DNA of 64,000 nucleotides from Cristatella mucedo (lineage: Eukaryota; Bryozoa; Phylactolaemata; Cristatellidae). Location of the stretch: assembly GCA_009760855.2 (NCBI GenBank), contig WPIO01000268.1, positions 1 to 64,000 on the forward strand, given 5' to 3'. The number at the start of each line of letters is the position of its first letter. Position 1 is the stretch's first letter. The notes beneath the pieces were generated by a model. The model was not told the origin of the DNA. It saw nothing but the letters and a program-made list of their open reading frames with translations, and did no database searches. A program made the translations under genes and the position numbers. Below are positions 44,700 through 57,544 of the stretch, in pieces.

Positions 44700-45940
44700 A
44701 CAATCCGCCCTCGCTTACATTGTCGTAGCAAAGCCTTAGCACCCAATTAGTTGCAGCCGTCTCTGAAAGACTGCCTCTTCATATCTCGCATGCCTGACGA
44801 GCCTCGTAAAGTTAATGCACGTTTCCCTAAGCTAACACCCGTGGAAAAGTTTCAAGCACGGGTAGTTCTCTAGTGGCGTTTCTTATACGATACGAGACGC
44901 ACTGGGAACTAGTATGAACGAAACGCAAGTGAGCTTGGTCAAACAGATTAAACTGTATCGTGAAAACGAATTATCAATAGCTACTGCGATAACAATTGCG
45001 GTTCTTGAGATATATCAATCGCAATGAAATTCATGAAAACGTGTTTTTATTTCGCACGCATTGCTCATTCGCATTGCACATTCGCAGAATCTCTCGTACA
45101 AACGTAGATGACATTAGCAGCCGAACGCTTCTACTTTCAGCCCTGGATCGTTGTGGTAGCTCAGTGGATAAATTCTCAGTGCTATCGCTCTAAGAATTGG
45201 TTGCAGCAGCAAGTTCTCCTTCACCGAGTAACCATCAACGTTTCCTGGTAGAACCTACAAACGTGGAACGTTCGAGCTGCAGTTTCCTGCAGATCCGGTG
45301 AGAGAGCGGGCAAGCAGCGACTGCATACCGTGCACGTAGAAGCTGCAATACAAATATCAGGACGTTCGACAGTGCGAGCTTGTAGTTTGTCATATTTCCT
45401 ATTTTAGACGTTCAAGAGTTCTGAATAAGACGTTAACGTTGTTTGTCTCTGCTCAGCCACCATTATACAAAGCTTCGTTGCGGTGCTTCTCCGGTCGGGC
45501 AGTCATGATAGGTGCATCGACACCATGCGGGCCTGGCTTGACAGCTTCGTTCCGAAAGGGGCGTAGTCTTTAAAGGTCCTTCCATCACTACTGAATGAAA
45601 TGCAGTAGGTGAAAGTGAACTGGACCTAATCTTCTCTCAGTGGTCTTCCAGCGGTCTGAATCTTGCGTATCTACAAGGTCAGAACCATCACCTAAGTAAC
45701 GTCTCTCTCTTTAGTCGTTCACATGCGTATCTTGGTAACTACATGATAAGCCGTCCTACCGTCCGAGGAATACCGATAGAAAATCGAATGTAGGAAGTAC
45801 GCAGGTCATTTGCCTCAGCTGCTCAGTATTTCAAGCCGTTGTTGAAGATTCTGGCGGTTGGCGGTTGGTGATTAACAAGGTTGGCAAAAACTGAACTTGC
45901 TGATAATGCGTTGTCTTGCAGAGGACCGACATTTCAAGTG
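44700..45940. other. No recognisable gene
   Basis: No long frame, motif or repeat was recognised. A tRNA-like A-box near 45155 has no matching B-box (see rejected items). Confidence 0.35.
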
Positions 45941-45947
45941 GACTTCA

Positions 45948-46130
45948 TGAATAATAATAATAAAAATAAAAATAATGCACTTGATAAAGCGCCCTCAGAC
46001 AACTCAATCTCTTTCAAGGCGCTTTACATTTGCTGCAAATGGAAACGCCATTATATGGTGAGTAATGTCATGCTTGATAAACAACATGAATATTATGGTC
46101 ACGGGTGACATGCCCAGGGTATGGATATCA
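45948..46130 (-). repeat. LINE family A 3' end
   Basis: AAT/AAAAT tail followed by the standard 3' UTR words in reverse orientation, truncated at about 46130. Confidence 0.7.
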
Positions 46131-46650
46131 CGCTCGCATACGGTTTGCACAATGAAACCTGCAGAAAAAATTTTGAAATTGCATAACGGAATTGTACCGA
46201 ATGCATCCGAAAGCATTATGTTACCAAGGATGGCACTATCTTACGGGGAGTGTGCTTTGTGCTTTCGACCCTACAACGGTGCAGAGAACTGTAAAGTGCT
46301 CATTAATACCACATTTTATGATCATAAGTCGCACTTAAGTATATGTCGCACCCTAAATTTATGGACGTTTTGAAAAAACTAATTAAACATACTATTACTG
46401 AATATATAGCTAATTTTTTATTAACATAAATTTGCTTTGATCATCAGAGTTATCAAGAAACTCTTCATCAGTATTACTGCTAACATCTCTAAAATCTTCT
46501 ATAGCATCGCCAATGACTAAACCGTCACTTTACTCATAGACTGAATCATCTTCAGTTCCATCCAGCAAGTATGAAATTCGCAATTTTAGGGTTTAAGGTC
46601 AGCTAATCTAAATTATAATATAAACTAGCTAATCCCATATGAAAAAGTTG
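46130..46650. other. AT-rich remnant with two opposing frames
   Basis: Plus strand 46115-46373: a frame with Cys/His residues (GECALCFRPYNGAENC, then HKSHLSIC). Minus strand about 46432-46595: an acidic, protein-like frame (VSSNTDEEFLDNSDDQSK) ending in TAG and containing one in-frame TAA. Both look like pieces of a decayed DNA element rather than host exons. I do not recognise the family. Confidence 0.3.
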
Positions 46651-49030
46651 AGCAGTCTAGATAGTTACGCAAAAAGTGGTTTTTCAATTCCGACATTTTT
46701 TACTTGCAGTGTGTAAGCCGCAAATTTGTTTTTAATGGAAAAAAGTGTCACTTGTACTGGTAAAAAGACGTTACATGTGTGACCTGGATGTTGCGAAGGT
46801 CAGAACTGAGAGCCTGCAGAAGACCCGACGAGTCTGAATGCTGTCTACGTACGCATTCAAATATGGATCTTTTTTACTAGAAAGTTGAAAAGGGAAATTC
46901 ATGAAGGTCAAATTGAACGCCTTTAAGTATTAAACTGGGTCTGACACGAACCTAGCCACGTTCAATGACTACATAAAGTATGTGTCTACACCTGGACACT
47001 GGGGAGATAGGGAAGGAGAATCTCTAGCTATAGGTGAAAGTAATCGGTGGTACTTATAAAGGAAGAAATGCGTAATAATAGCTGACAACTGGCATTAGCC
47101 TGACCAAGCTATGCTACCGGTTGTATAGCCGCCTCAGCCGCGAAGGTGGTTTGTTTTACGAGATGAAGTAATTTAGTCAGCTACTGCAAGTATGGGAAGT
47201 ATGTTACCGTTAGAACAGTCGAAGAATTTATTAGCGTAGAAGTCTGAACCCATGACGGGTCTGGAACGTATGCGACAGAGAGTCGACAGCAAGCACGCAA
47301 GAATACGACGTTGAGTAATAATAAGAGCTGTGAAAGTAATTTCAGCAGGTTAAAATCGCCGTGCAAACGGAATAGCTAATTTATGATACAATCTATTTTT
47401 ATAGCACTCCAAGATAATTTAATCTATCCATATTCTTTGCATGCACGGAAGGATTTCAGCCCATGACTGTGGTCCTTAAAAGCAAGCACAGTACCCTCGT
47501 TTCAAGCAACTCCTAATCGGGTTGAAGGGCACGGGGAGGCTGAACTGGTCTAAAGGATCTAACTAATTGCCTTGCATGCTTTATGGAATCTTCCTCTGTA
47601 TCCGAGATATTACATGCCAACCGCAGAACTTGAAACGAGCTGATTGTGGTGGATTGAATGACAATTATAGTTAGATTTCGTCGGCGAAGAAGTGGCAGCC
47701 GATACCACGAGCCCGAAATACTTGCTATGGCACAATAGCGAGGCACGGAGAACGGCAGTGGTCGAGGAAAGACCTCTTGTGTAGCACCACAGGAGACTGG
47801 AATGCTGGATCAACATGATGACAGCCACGCTGGATAGGCTAAACACGATCGGGCACGACCGGAAGCAGCTGACACGCCTGGATTAGATCAGACAGACTGG
47901 AGACGATCGGTCAAACTGGACATGGTCGAATACGATCGGACGAGCAATTATCAAACAGGGCCAGAGCAGCTTCAGCCAAACCAGTTACACAATGTAACAC
48001 AATTTTTATACCTTAGCAATACATGTTCAGTCCTATTTCCATATGTTTCAAGAGTATAGAAAATGGCTTATAAAACAATACGGACCTAAAAGCTCTATCC
48101 CACATGGCATCCACTAAAAGCTTCGCTTTTAGACGAGCGGTACTTACATACAGGTTCCAACGTAAAGTAAACGCAAGTAATAAACCAACCTTTATTGTGC
48201 ATCGGCATGCACACGGTGATAGCTATATGAAACGAGACATGAAATTACGCTAATGGAAACTTGGCACTCACACTAGCTACTTGCTGGAGTTCTATGACAC
48301 CATAGATATTCTTCCCTGAACCACAGAGTAGAGCAGGTGGACGCAGATACACCACCGCCCGCCCATTCTCTAGCTTTCCCTCAGTGGGGAATTATGGGTG
48401 GCGAGTGGGGAATTATGGGTGGCATGGATCGAGCGCGCCACTTCTTCGTCCGACGTCTCTTTACCTTCCACTTCATCTTTAACTAACTTCTTTAACTAGG
48501 TCTTAGTCAGACGTGCTGAAGTCAATCGAATTCACGTTCTCATCGAAGCTACCTTCGTCGCCTAGCATAGCGGAGAAGAAAGTGCTGAGAAAGACACAAG
48601 TGACGTGAGTGACTGGCTCGAGAAGCTCCGAGTTCGCGTCCACTGACCGGAACCGAAACTCCGTGACGCAGGTGTCTGACACTTCCAGCTCTGTACTGCC
48701 CGCAGATAATCCAGCACGGCCAAAATAGCAGCCAATAGTACACGGTTTTATTTCAGAAGACGATTTCCTAATACATTAAACGGATTGCAGTACGCGTATA
48801 TGCTTGAGGACATTTGGTCGTGAGACTGACTCTTCACAAGTCTGTAATAAAATGAAGAAGCTGCCTGTTTCTAAAATTTAACTTACCTGCTTAAATTCTT
48901 TCCTGATCTATATTTTGACACAGATAAGTTACTGTGGCAGGGAAGTAAATTAGCCTCACGCACGAATATTTGCTTGACGGTAGGCGTGTCCCTAATCATT
49001 CAGAAAAGCTCTACGTATGGTAGCAATAAT
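46650..49030. other. No recognisable gene; minor repeats
   Basis: Contains a LINE-tail-like piece in reverse orientation near 47395-47450, possibly an old SINE. CGATCGG words recur around 47840-47945, and a 21-bp unit is directly repeated at about 48386-48427 (GTGGGGAATTATGGGTGGC). No gene was recognised. Confidence 0.35.
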
Positions 49031-49034
49031 GTAT

Positions 49035-49570
49035 TTAATCTTAAAAATACATTTATATTGCACCCCAAGAGAGCTAAGTCTCTATCTAGGCAACCTTACA
49101 TAGCGATGTTAAGGGAGCATCTCCATTGTTAGCTATAGCATATACAGCGTTAGCACGCACAAGCGCACGGATAAATTCTCGCAAACGCTTGTTGAGACAA
49201 CAATACTGCGAGAAGCGTTATTTAGCTTCTTTGTAAATGTTCGCAAATCAGTAAGCATCATGAGTTCCAGGCTTTCAAAGCATTCGAACTGAACGTACCA
49301 TCTCTCTAGGGTTTGAGCTTGGTTAGAGGCACCGCCGAACGACTTGAGTCGGAAGAACGGGTGGAACGATTCGTGGTTTGACCGGGAAGAATTTCTGATT
49401 GGTAAGAGTTCAGTCGGAGAATGAAATATGAAGTGGAATTTACAACTCTTTCCCGAGAGACAAGTCTAGCTGCAGATGTTTAACCTCTGTAAGCGCCTAA
49501 TTGCACAGACCAAACATCTGCTAATAGTGAGTTATAGAAGCCGGGAGGGGATGTCACAAATACACGGGTG
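49035..49570 (-). repeat. Old LINE family A copy
   Basis: Diverged 3' tail (GCACCCCAAGAGAGCTAAGT) and scattered words of the C-terminal domain in reverse orientation. No open frame remains. Confidence 0.5.
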
Positions 49571-49574
49571 AAGT

Positions 49575-50515
49575 TGCATGCAATATCCCTGCCCAAAAGC
49601 ACCGTTTACACGCAAATCAGCATGTACACGGTAGGCCTGCTTCAGTCCTGCTTCCGTCTTCCTTCGTGTAGGCCAGTTATCCACCTACGGCTTGCGTCCT
49701 ACTAACTAGACCCGCTCAGGGGTAATCGGAAAGTTGCTTTTGGTCGGGAGAAAGGGAAATAGTGACCTCGAGATGCTCCTCCCTGTGAGTATCGTCCGCT
49801 ACTTTATTATTTGAGTCTTATACGATGAGGTCGTAGCATTTATAGTTAGCAACCCTCGTGAAGCGCTGTAATTATTACGCCGATCTAGTTCTGTGCCATG
49901 CTTTCAAATAATGAAACACGCGTGCCAGTGACAGCCCCTACGATCGGTCGTTTGTTCAATCTTGCCTCCGTCTTTGCCAAGAATTAGTTTGTACGATCGT
50001 GCGATCAATGGTGATGACGACAGCACTATTTGCCCTGTAATTAGCATGTTGGCCGCTAGGGCTTATGATTATGTTATTCCTACGGTTAATGGCGCTGCCG
50101 CCCGGTTTACGGTGAAAGGGTTTTGTAAGAGTGGCTGGCGACTCCGGAGAGGGGTTCAAACTCGGCCGAGGGGGAGAACCGCTGTGTTAAGGAGCACTAG
50201 ATGCATCCGAAAGAATACACGTCTCTGCAAGCCCGCTTCGGCGTTTGGCGTGTTGTCGCGTACGTACTATTGAGAGAGCATCAAACTATAGTGACATATT
50301 CACCAATGATTGAAGCAGGACAAAAGCATGACTCGCCATATAAACTCGGCCTAAGCTTAATCCGAAATCTATGCAGTGTTAGTAGCTGAAAGTAAGCAAA
50401 CGTGCCTGTGGAGCTAAAGTGGTCGCAGAGTGTAGTAATTTTGGAACAGGACACTGATTTCATGCCAATTCAACAGGAAACACCCTGGTCGAACCCATTT
50501 TAAGGGTTGGTTTTC
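49575..50515. other. No recognisable gene
   Basis: Frames of up to about 100 codons without motif or splice support. Confidence 0.3.
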
Positions 50516-50519
50516 CCAT

Positions 50520-51365
50520 TTCTGGGTATCGCTAAGTTTTTGTGCAATTGAGTTAAGTTTGCCACCATCCAAGTTCAAATATTAGCAACACAAGCAGAAA
50601 GAAAGCTGAGAACTTGACGTTCTGAAAGGCCGGGTAGGATCAAAGCACAGGAGCAGCTCTGTCGTATGCATAAGATAGAAAGCCTCGAGTGTGCTTGGCG
50701 ATTATGGTGGGAAGAAGGCGGTATACATTGTGAAGTAGTGGACAGGGCACAGATCGCTGAGATAACCTGTCCTTTGGTTCCTCGGATGACTGTTGCCCGT
50801 AGACATCATTGCTCTGGATTCTCCCAGTAAGATAGCACCTTGACCATTGCATGCTGTACCAGTGTTACCTAGGCGAGATGCTAGACGGTCAAGATGGACC
50901 TGGCGATCAATCATATCACAACTGCTCAAAGATCCTGCAAGACAAGCGCACAGAGAGCCTCTACTTACTTTGCATTCCTGAGAACGTTGCAATACACCAC
51001 TGCAGTACTAAAATAGAAATGATTAACTACAAAATATAAGCGGAGCTTTCTTGATAGGTTTGAAGTTTTGACTTTAGAGATTAATTGGTCTGCCATTACT
51101 CGTTCCAGTGTCTTTGATAAGAACGGCAGTAGGAATATCATTATCAAGTTCCCCTGATCCGGTGTTGTCATCTTAAAGAGCAGCCTATCGCCAGCCTTTT
51201 TAATAATAAAACATTTGATATAGCGCCCTCAGATAACTCAATTTCTTTCGAGGCGCTTTACATTTGATGTAAAGGAAACGTGATCGACTGGTTAGTAGTA
51301 GCATGCTCAATAAGCAACAAGATAACCATGCTTAGGGGTGACATGACATGCACAGCTACATCACA
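50520..51365 (-). mobile_element. Old LINE family A, RT region plus a second 3' tail
   Basis: 50520-51185 holds decayed RT words in reverse orientation (SKTLERVMADQL and the region near the active site), with many stops. A separate 3' tail of the same family starts at about 51200 (AATAATAAAACATTTGATAT, then GCGCCCTC), so two insertions are superposed. Confidence 0.6.
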
Positions 51366-52010
51366 CGAAGCTCAGTTTTAATGCATGGCCATGCATTTTT
51401 TTAATTATCATTTAGTAGTTACCTTCCCAACTCAAAGTTATGCTTCGCGCTTCAAAAAGCATAAGAAGCAGAGTGCTTACACATACTTTACAAACGATAC
51501 GGCTAAACGCTTTCAGAGCGAACTCAGCAGCACCAAATGAGACAGAAAAGCAAGCTGCAACTGCATGGTCCCAATCTGATTGCTTCGTAGTTGGGACCGA
51601 TGCAGTTGCTTGTGCACAGAGACCAGTCGAGTTCTGCTTGGAACAGATGCGAGTCTTCAGGCTCTGCTCGCTTTGACAGCACCACCAGTCAGCATAAACT
51701 TATTAAGGCTTCTTGCCAGATGCAACTTATCGAACCGAGCAACAAGTCTTGTGCCTAGTGTGCATCAGCAGACGCTTCTCCAAACGTTCAATTGTAAAGA
51801 ATCGGCAATCACGGATCATCAGAAAGCACATGAGGCGCCGCGAGTTTCGCTTCATCTGACGAGTCAGTGCTGTCGTTGTCCCACTCTGTCACACAGCTGT
51901 ACCCGCTCGCATTCAGCACAAGAGTCTTGTTTTTTGACCAGTGTTGTTCAGTCTATGCACTTTCAGACTAGCTCATTTTGGGACGGCTGCACGTGCAGGC
52001 GACGGAGAAC

Positions 52011-52502
52011 TCATATCGAGGCCAGCGCACGAGCGTTTGCAGGATGCTTTTTACCCGAATGTGTCCTCATGTGAGCTCGGAGGTTGCTCGGACTCGCGAA
52101 ACCCCTGCCACACTCGCTGCATGCGTGCGGCTTGTCGCCCGTGTGCGTCCTCATGTGCAGCTTCAAGTGGAAGGACCGCCCGAACCAGTTTCCACAGACG
52201 TCGCAGGCGTGGCGTTTCTCCCCGGTGTGGGTCAGCTGATGACCTCTCAAATGGCTGGATTGGGAGAACCACTGCCCGCACTTATCGCAGGCGTACGGCT
52301 TCGTGCCGGTATGAGTTAGCCGGTGCACTTTCAAATGGCTCGCCTGAGTGAACTTCCGCTTGCATTGCTCGCACTCGTGCGGCTTAATGCCAGTGTGACT
52401 GAGCTCGTGACGATTGAGGTGGCCAGCGTGCAGAAACTTCTTCCCACACTGCCCGCAAGCGTGGAGCTCGCGTACAGTTTCGACCGCCGCTGCCGCATCC
52501 AT
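52011..52502 (-). CDS. C2H2 zinc-finger protein, five fingers
   Basis: An intact frame of 163 codons from ATG (52500-52502) to TAG. It encodes five tandem C2H2 fingers starting at CGQCGKKF, CEQCKRKF, CDKCGQWF, CDVCGNWF and CSECGRGF, each with C-x2-C and H-x3-H, joined by HTG-x-KP type linkers. Arrays of this kind bind DNA in the nucleus; the target cannot be read from here. The short tail (SGKKHPANARALASI) has no further domain. A TAG lies in frame eight codons before the ATG, so the start is well placed unless an acceptor lies between. It may be a single-exon gene or the last exon of one. No frame damage is seen, which stands out against the decayed surroundings. Confidence 0.75.
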   Translation of the reverse strand: MDAAAAVETVRELHACGQCGKKFLHAGHLNRHELSHTGIKPHECEQCKRKFTQASHLKVHRLTHTGTKPYACDKCGQWFSQSSHLRGHQLTHTGEKRHACDVCGNWFGRSFHLKLHMRTHTGDKPHACSECGRGFASPSNLRAHMRTHSGKKHPANARALASI

Positions 52503-53015
52503 CGAGAAAGTTCTCTCTCGACTCTACAGCGAGTAGTAACCATTCAGAAATAAGCTATAAACGCTGAAAAAAGCATGCAGGCGAAGGATTTTCGTTTCAA
52601 GGTCACTCGAAGACAAGAAACAGCATCCGGCATGAACTTCCATAACCTGCATCAGCCAAGTGTGCCTGTAATTCTGCTAAGCCACTAACGCTGAATGGAC
52701 AGGCAGCAAATTTAGTTAGAGGCAGCCAGGATCGTTTAAAAGGCACGGCTCATTCACCAATAGCGTTCGAGCAAGGGTTTGCCACCGACCAGGAAGGCAG
52801 CATGCACAGCTCGGCTGCTCAACTCAGCCCCCCCCCCTATAATAGACGTCTACAGCAGCTGTGCTGACTTGTTGTCTGCTTGACCAAAAGCAGTGCTTTA
52901 ACAGACTAAGGCAGCAGCATCGATAGCTTTCGATATGGGCAACACGCGGCATTTGTCAGGTGACACGGGGCTAGGGCTTCACCGGTATTTGAAAGGGGAC
53001 CGGAAGGGCTAGCCT
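52503..53015. promoter_or_regulatory. Possible promoter region of the zinc-finger gene
   Basis: Read on the minus strand, the 5' flank contains an inverted CCAAT-type word (CTATTGGTGAATG, near 52760) and a TATA-like TCTATTATAGGG near 52840, about 330 bases upstream of the ATG. A C run lies next to it. Position and order (TATA farther out than CCAAT) are not classical, so this is weak. Confidence 0.2.
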
Positions 53016-53019
53016 AATA

Positions 53020-53415
53020 ACAGTAATAATACGTTTGATAAAGCACCCTCAGAGAGCAAATATGTAAGCCAACCATAAAAATTAAAAAATAATGCACTCT
53101 ATAAAGTGCTCTCAGAGAACTTAATCTCTTTCTAGGCACTTTACATTTGCTGCAAAGGGAAATGCAATTGAATGGTAAGTAAAATCATGCTTGAAAAACA
53201 AACAAAATAGATAACATGGTTAGGGGTGACATGCACAGGGTCAGCATGCAAATGTGGTTAGTGGCAGCATGCACAGTGTCAGCACGCATTAGCACATGAA
53301 GGACGAATCACAGGGACCCACTAAATGCTGTCCTAAATAGGTGTGTTTTTTAGTTCTTTTTAAATGTGGTCAGGTCAGGGGCTGTTCTGACGCAGGTCGG
53401 GAGGGAGTTCCACCT
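53020..53415 (-). mobile_element. LINE family A 3' ends
   Basis: A short tail fragment at 53020-53065 is followed by a well-preserved 3' UTR at 53085-53415, truncated at a CT microsatellite (53421-53440). Confidence 0.75.
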
Positions 53416-53499
53416 TGTACTCTCTCTCTCTCTCTCTAGCCTAAATGCTTGATGCAGGACGTACAGGATTCATCCTTACGGTAATATGAATAGGTCTTT

Positions 53500-53790
53500 A
53501 GTGAGAGCCCAGAGAAGACTTGAATCTCTAATCGCTAATCTAATTGGGCGCTTCACAGCTACATGCTACCAGAGAAGCAAGGACTAGATAATGAAAAGCA
53601 TGGCGTCCTCCTGAGGGAAGCTGGCACAAGCACATAATGACCATGCTAAGGCAAGTAGTCAGGGCAGACAAAAGACTAGCGGCTGCTGCAGGACTCGAAT
53701 GCACGACCTGGGTCGTGAAGTGTGAATTGTTGACAATTACCGTCTCAAACAGGAGCGTCGTTGGCGACTCCACCAGTCGCGATGTGCTCC
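53500..53790 (-). repeat. Possible old tRNA-derived SINE
   Basis: On the minus strand a B-box-like GCATTCGAGTCCTGCAGCAG and a tail resembling the LINE family A end are seen, in the order expected for a SINE. The A-box is not convincing. Confidence 0.3.
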
Positions 53791-54479
53791 TCTTACGAAG
53801 GTGTTTGATGGCGCAGTTAACCTAGCAGTAGTGCTGACAGCAAAATACGCGACCTCCAGAGCAATAGTCAGAATACGCCAGCTCCCACAGCGGCTCCCGC
53901 AACAGCACACGTGCGCGAGGAAGGCGCCACTTAGAGGTGCGCCGGAACAGCTACTTTACATAGTTGTGCTAGCGACGGATGGGAGAAGCACGAACGTAAT
54001 CTGACGGATCATTAGTTAACTCTTAAATAATGAATTCCGAGGATTCACCCTAATAAATTTGCACCAATAAGCGAGATCCGGGACTTATTGTAAGCGGTAG
54101 ATTGCAGCTGAAATAGATAATGGTGGCCACCCAGACGATGTTGTAAACAGCGTACGCATAGATATACAGAAATGGGTGGAGACTGCCTCATCCGTTTCTA
54201 CCGGAAGCGTCGCCGTTATTACCCGGATTTGCGGGTAGCCTGCCTTTCGAAGACTGTTCTTGATTTTTGTTAGGAAGCTGCGTTTAAACTCTCTACCTCT
54301 CCCATTATCTCCTTCGAGGTTGCTCCTAGTCATGGAGTTTACGATACCGATGCTGTAAAATTGATGGTCAAGTTGGTCCACCCCAAGCTCCCAGAATGCA
54401 GGAAGCTGGATAAGACACGCGATTCTTCGGAAAGGCGTCGGGCCTACACCCGAAGAGATTAATCCTGCAATGGGGCAGC

Positions 54480-56220
54480 CGATTTCTCATCGATTTGCCA
54501 CGGATTTCGGTATTGGCCCCTGCCATTGCTGCTGTCGATTGCTTTACATTGATGGCAATTAACAAGCAAAACAGCTTGAACGTTTTACGATTTAACTTTT
54601 AGCACTAAGAAATGTGAAATACGATGATGATTGCCATTTCGCCAATTTGTAGTCGATTTACCACGGATTGTAGCAAATTGCTGCTTTGAGCCTAGTCGTT
54701 GCCGTAGATTGCCATGCATTTCCCGATATTGTATGAGCGCAATTGGTAAGAATAATGTGGTTGACTTTAATCAGTGTGCTTTGTAAAATTCAATTAAAAT
54801 GAGAGCTTTGCGAAACCGATTTCGTGACATTTTGCATCAGATTGCAACATTGGCCCAGGCCTTGCAGTCAATTGCAGTGCATTGCTGCAGAATGGTCGAG
54901 ACAATTATAGTGATATTATCTGAGTACACAATAAACGAAAAGTAGAGCAGCTGCAATTATAATTAGAGCTTCTAGTGTACTCTGTATGGTCGCTGTGTGA
55001 TTTTGGCAGATTGAGGTGGATTGTTGTATGAGACCAAGCCGTTGCAGTTGATTGCACCGCTTTGCATGAGAACGCGTGTGCACAATTGAGCAAGATTTTA
55101 CGGGCGCAATCTGAACTGAGTATGGTCACATATGCAATGTCAATTAGAGCTTCGCTACGGTGATTTGAGAATAATTTGCAGTGGAATAGAGTGGATTGTG
55201 GTATTTTCCCATATCATTTCGGGCAGTTGCCTCGCATTGGCAGAGTGTGAGGACGCACAATTTTTTTTTTACGTGGGTGTTCACAAGAAACGGTACAATT
55301 TAGCATGCAATAAAAACAGGAGGTCGGCACAATCTTTTTCTGGTCGTTTGGTGGCGGATTCGGTGGATTGTAGTGGATAGTGGTATTGGCCCGGGCTACT
55401 GGATTGCCGAGCATAGCACGAGAATGGCCATGCCGATTCAAGTGAAATTTTTGTAAGTGCAATATCGTAGAGTGTACTGTCATGTGCAATCAAAAAAGAG
55501 CTTTTCGAACGAGTTTTATTTTTTTCTCTTTGGAATGTAATGAATTGCGGCGATGGCCCAGGCCACCGCAATCTTATTTCAGTAGACTTTGAGTGAATGC
55601 GCGAACGGAATCGCGAGAAATTGTATGGGTGCATTTTAAATGCTGGTAGTTTGGTAATTCTAAACTTTTTGGGGCTTGTTTCGCATCTGATTTTCGTAGT
55701 TTGGTGGCCGTCGGGCACTGTACACAATGCCAGCCGACGAGCAACACCACCAGTTTATTCGACTACGCACCGAACTGGGGACAGCGAAACTGACGCCCGA
55801 AGACGTCCATCCCCAACAGAGCTTCCGTCATTAGCTGTACTGGAACGCTTCGCTCTGATTGGCTCGTTGGTGATCGGGAGGGCCCTCCAGCCTAATACCG
55901 GCCGGCAACGACGTTTTGGCGCGGCACTTTCGTAGGCTGGGGCATCCATAAACGAAAACACAATTTGTCGTGAATTTGAAGGGAACTTAAAGTGAATTGC
56001 GGTGGAATGCGGCGGATTGCTAAGAATTTGCGGCATAGGCCTCCGGCGTTGAAGCTCATTTGCATAGGGGGCGTACTCACAGTGACATGAAATTTGGTAG
56101 GTGGATAAAGTCGAACGTGTACTATAATATCGGCTCAAAATTTGAGCTCAGCAACGCCAATGTCTGGTCGATTTTAATCAAATTAGAGTGGATTGCGGTT
56201 ATTCGTTGAACCCCTCCGAC
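54480..56220. repeat. Array of diverged 175-bp TGGATTG units
   Basis: A core with TGGATTG(T/C)GGTATTGGCCC-like sequence recurs at about 54511, 54728, 54849, 55028, 55200, 55382 and 55554; four of the intervals are 172-182 bp. Before several cores stands a second block of the type CAAT-AAA-GAGCTTT-CGAA. The right end (56045-56225) aligns with the right end of the 11-kb element (AAGCTCATTTGCATA and TTTGAGCTC). No protein is encoded. Confidence 0.6.
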
Positions 56221-56489
56221 CCCTGAAAAGTGGGCTAGGGCGGGGCAACGCGACGGCGAAGCCACGTCCGCACATAAGCGTTTTCGTCGTCTCGTCAAAC
56301 ATTAGTAGCCAGCGCTTGAAGCGCAGCGAGGACGCTTTAGATTACCGCCGCCGCGTCTGAGGGCCAGATTATTCGCGAGCGTGCCCAACTAGCCGCCGCC
56401 GCCGCCTATCTGAACATCGTGGAAAGCTCCGTGGTGCCTTCGTACTGAATTTTTTTAAGCAGCCCATAGTGTTGATTTTTCGCCGTCCT

Positions 56490-57176
56490 CTTAATAATAA
56501 TAATAATAATAATATTGCACTTGATAAAGCGCCCTCAGAGAACTTAATCTCTTTCTAGGCGCTTTACATTTGCTGCAAAGTGATACGCAATAGAATAGTA
56601 AGTAAAATCATGCTTGAAAAGCAAACAAAATGAATAACATGGTTAGGGGTTACATGCACTGGGTCAGCATGCAAATGTGGTTAGTGGCAGCATGAACAGT
56701 GTCAGCACGCATAAGCACATCGAGGACGAATCACAAGGACCCACTAAATGCTGTCCTAAATAGGTATGTTTTTAAGTTTCTTTTAAATGTGGTCAGGTCA
56801 GGGGATGTTCTGATGCAGGTCGGGAGGGAGTTCCAGGCTGTGGGAGCATACGAGCTAAATGCACGGTCTCCAAAGGATTTAAGGTTTGTACGAGGTATTT
56901 CTAGACTGTTGGATTCCGAAAAGCGAGTGGTACGATGCTTTGCCTGATGGGGTAGTATCTCTGAAAGATAGGCTGGAGCCATAGAATGAAGAGACCTAAA
57001 AGTGAGCGACAAAACCTTGAAGTCAATCCGTTGCTTGACTGGTAACCAGTGCAGGTCGGCGAGAAGTGGAGTAATGTGGCAACTGCGACGCTCACGACAG
57101 ACAAGCCTAGCTGCAGAGTTTTGCACCAGCTGCAATCGCGTGATCGCACATGCTGGTAGGCCAGTAAGCAGTGAGT
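56490..57176 (-). mobile_element. LINE family A, young 3' part
   Basis: (AAT)n tail, intact 3' UTR and open C-terminal domain (LLTGLPACAITRLQLVQNSA to HLFRTAFSGSL-like end). The frame runs without a stop into unrelated GC-rich sequence up to an ATG at 57447. Confidence 0.8.
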
Positions 57177-57544
57177 TCTCTTGAGTTCGGCATCGATCGG
57201 CAGCCCGCGAGCTAATCTGACCGTCGGCAGGAGCCGCCCTGGTGCCTAGCGGTGCTTCGAACCCTTCCGACGGAGCGAATCGTTTGGCATCCATGGCCGG
57301 CTTACAATCGTGACGGCAACGTTGCTCGTGGCTGTCACCGCAACGGCGCAAACTCACTAAACCGGCTGCGTCGGACCCGGCTGTGACGCACGCGGCCAGG
57401 CAGACGATAATCGACCCGCGGGCAGACGACGGAAGGGGCTTTCGCACAGGTGCCGGAAGCTCGAATCACCTCAAGCATTGCGACTAGGCTGCGCTCTGCG
57501 GGTCTTCTCCGGGCGGACCGCAGACTGCGAATGTTACCAACATT
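57177..57544 (-). other. GC-rich segment, open on the minus strand
   Basis: GC-rich sequence with two overlapping minus-strand frames, one continuous with the LINE. It is rich in Arg and Ala and has no motif I recognise. It is wedged between two LINE insertions and could be a host exon or 5' flank that was hit by them. Confidence 0.25.

Noticed and set aside
45150-45215. tRNA gene candidate (GTGGTAGCTCAGTGGATAA)
   Set aside because: The A-box looks good, but no GGTTCGANTCC-type B-box or acceptor stem follows at the right distance.
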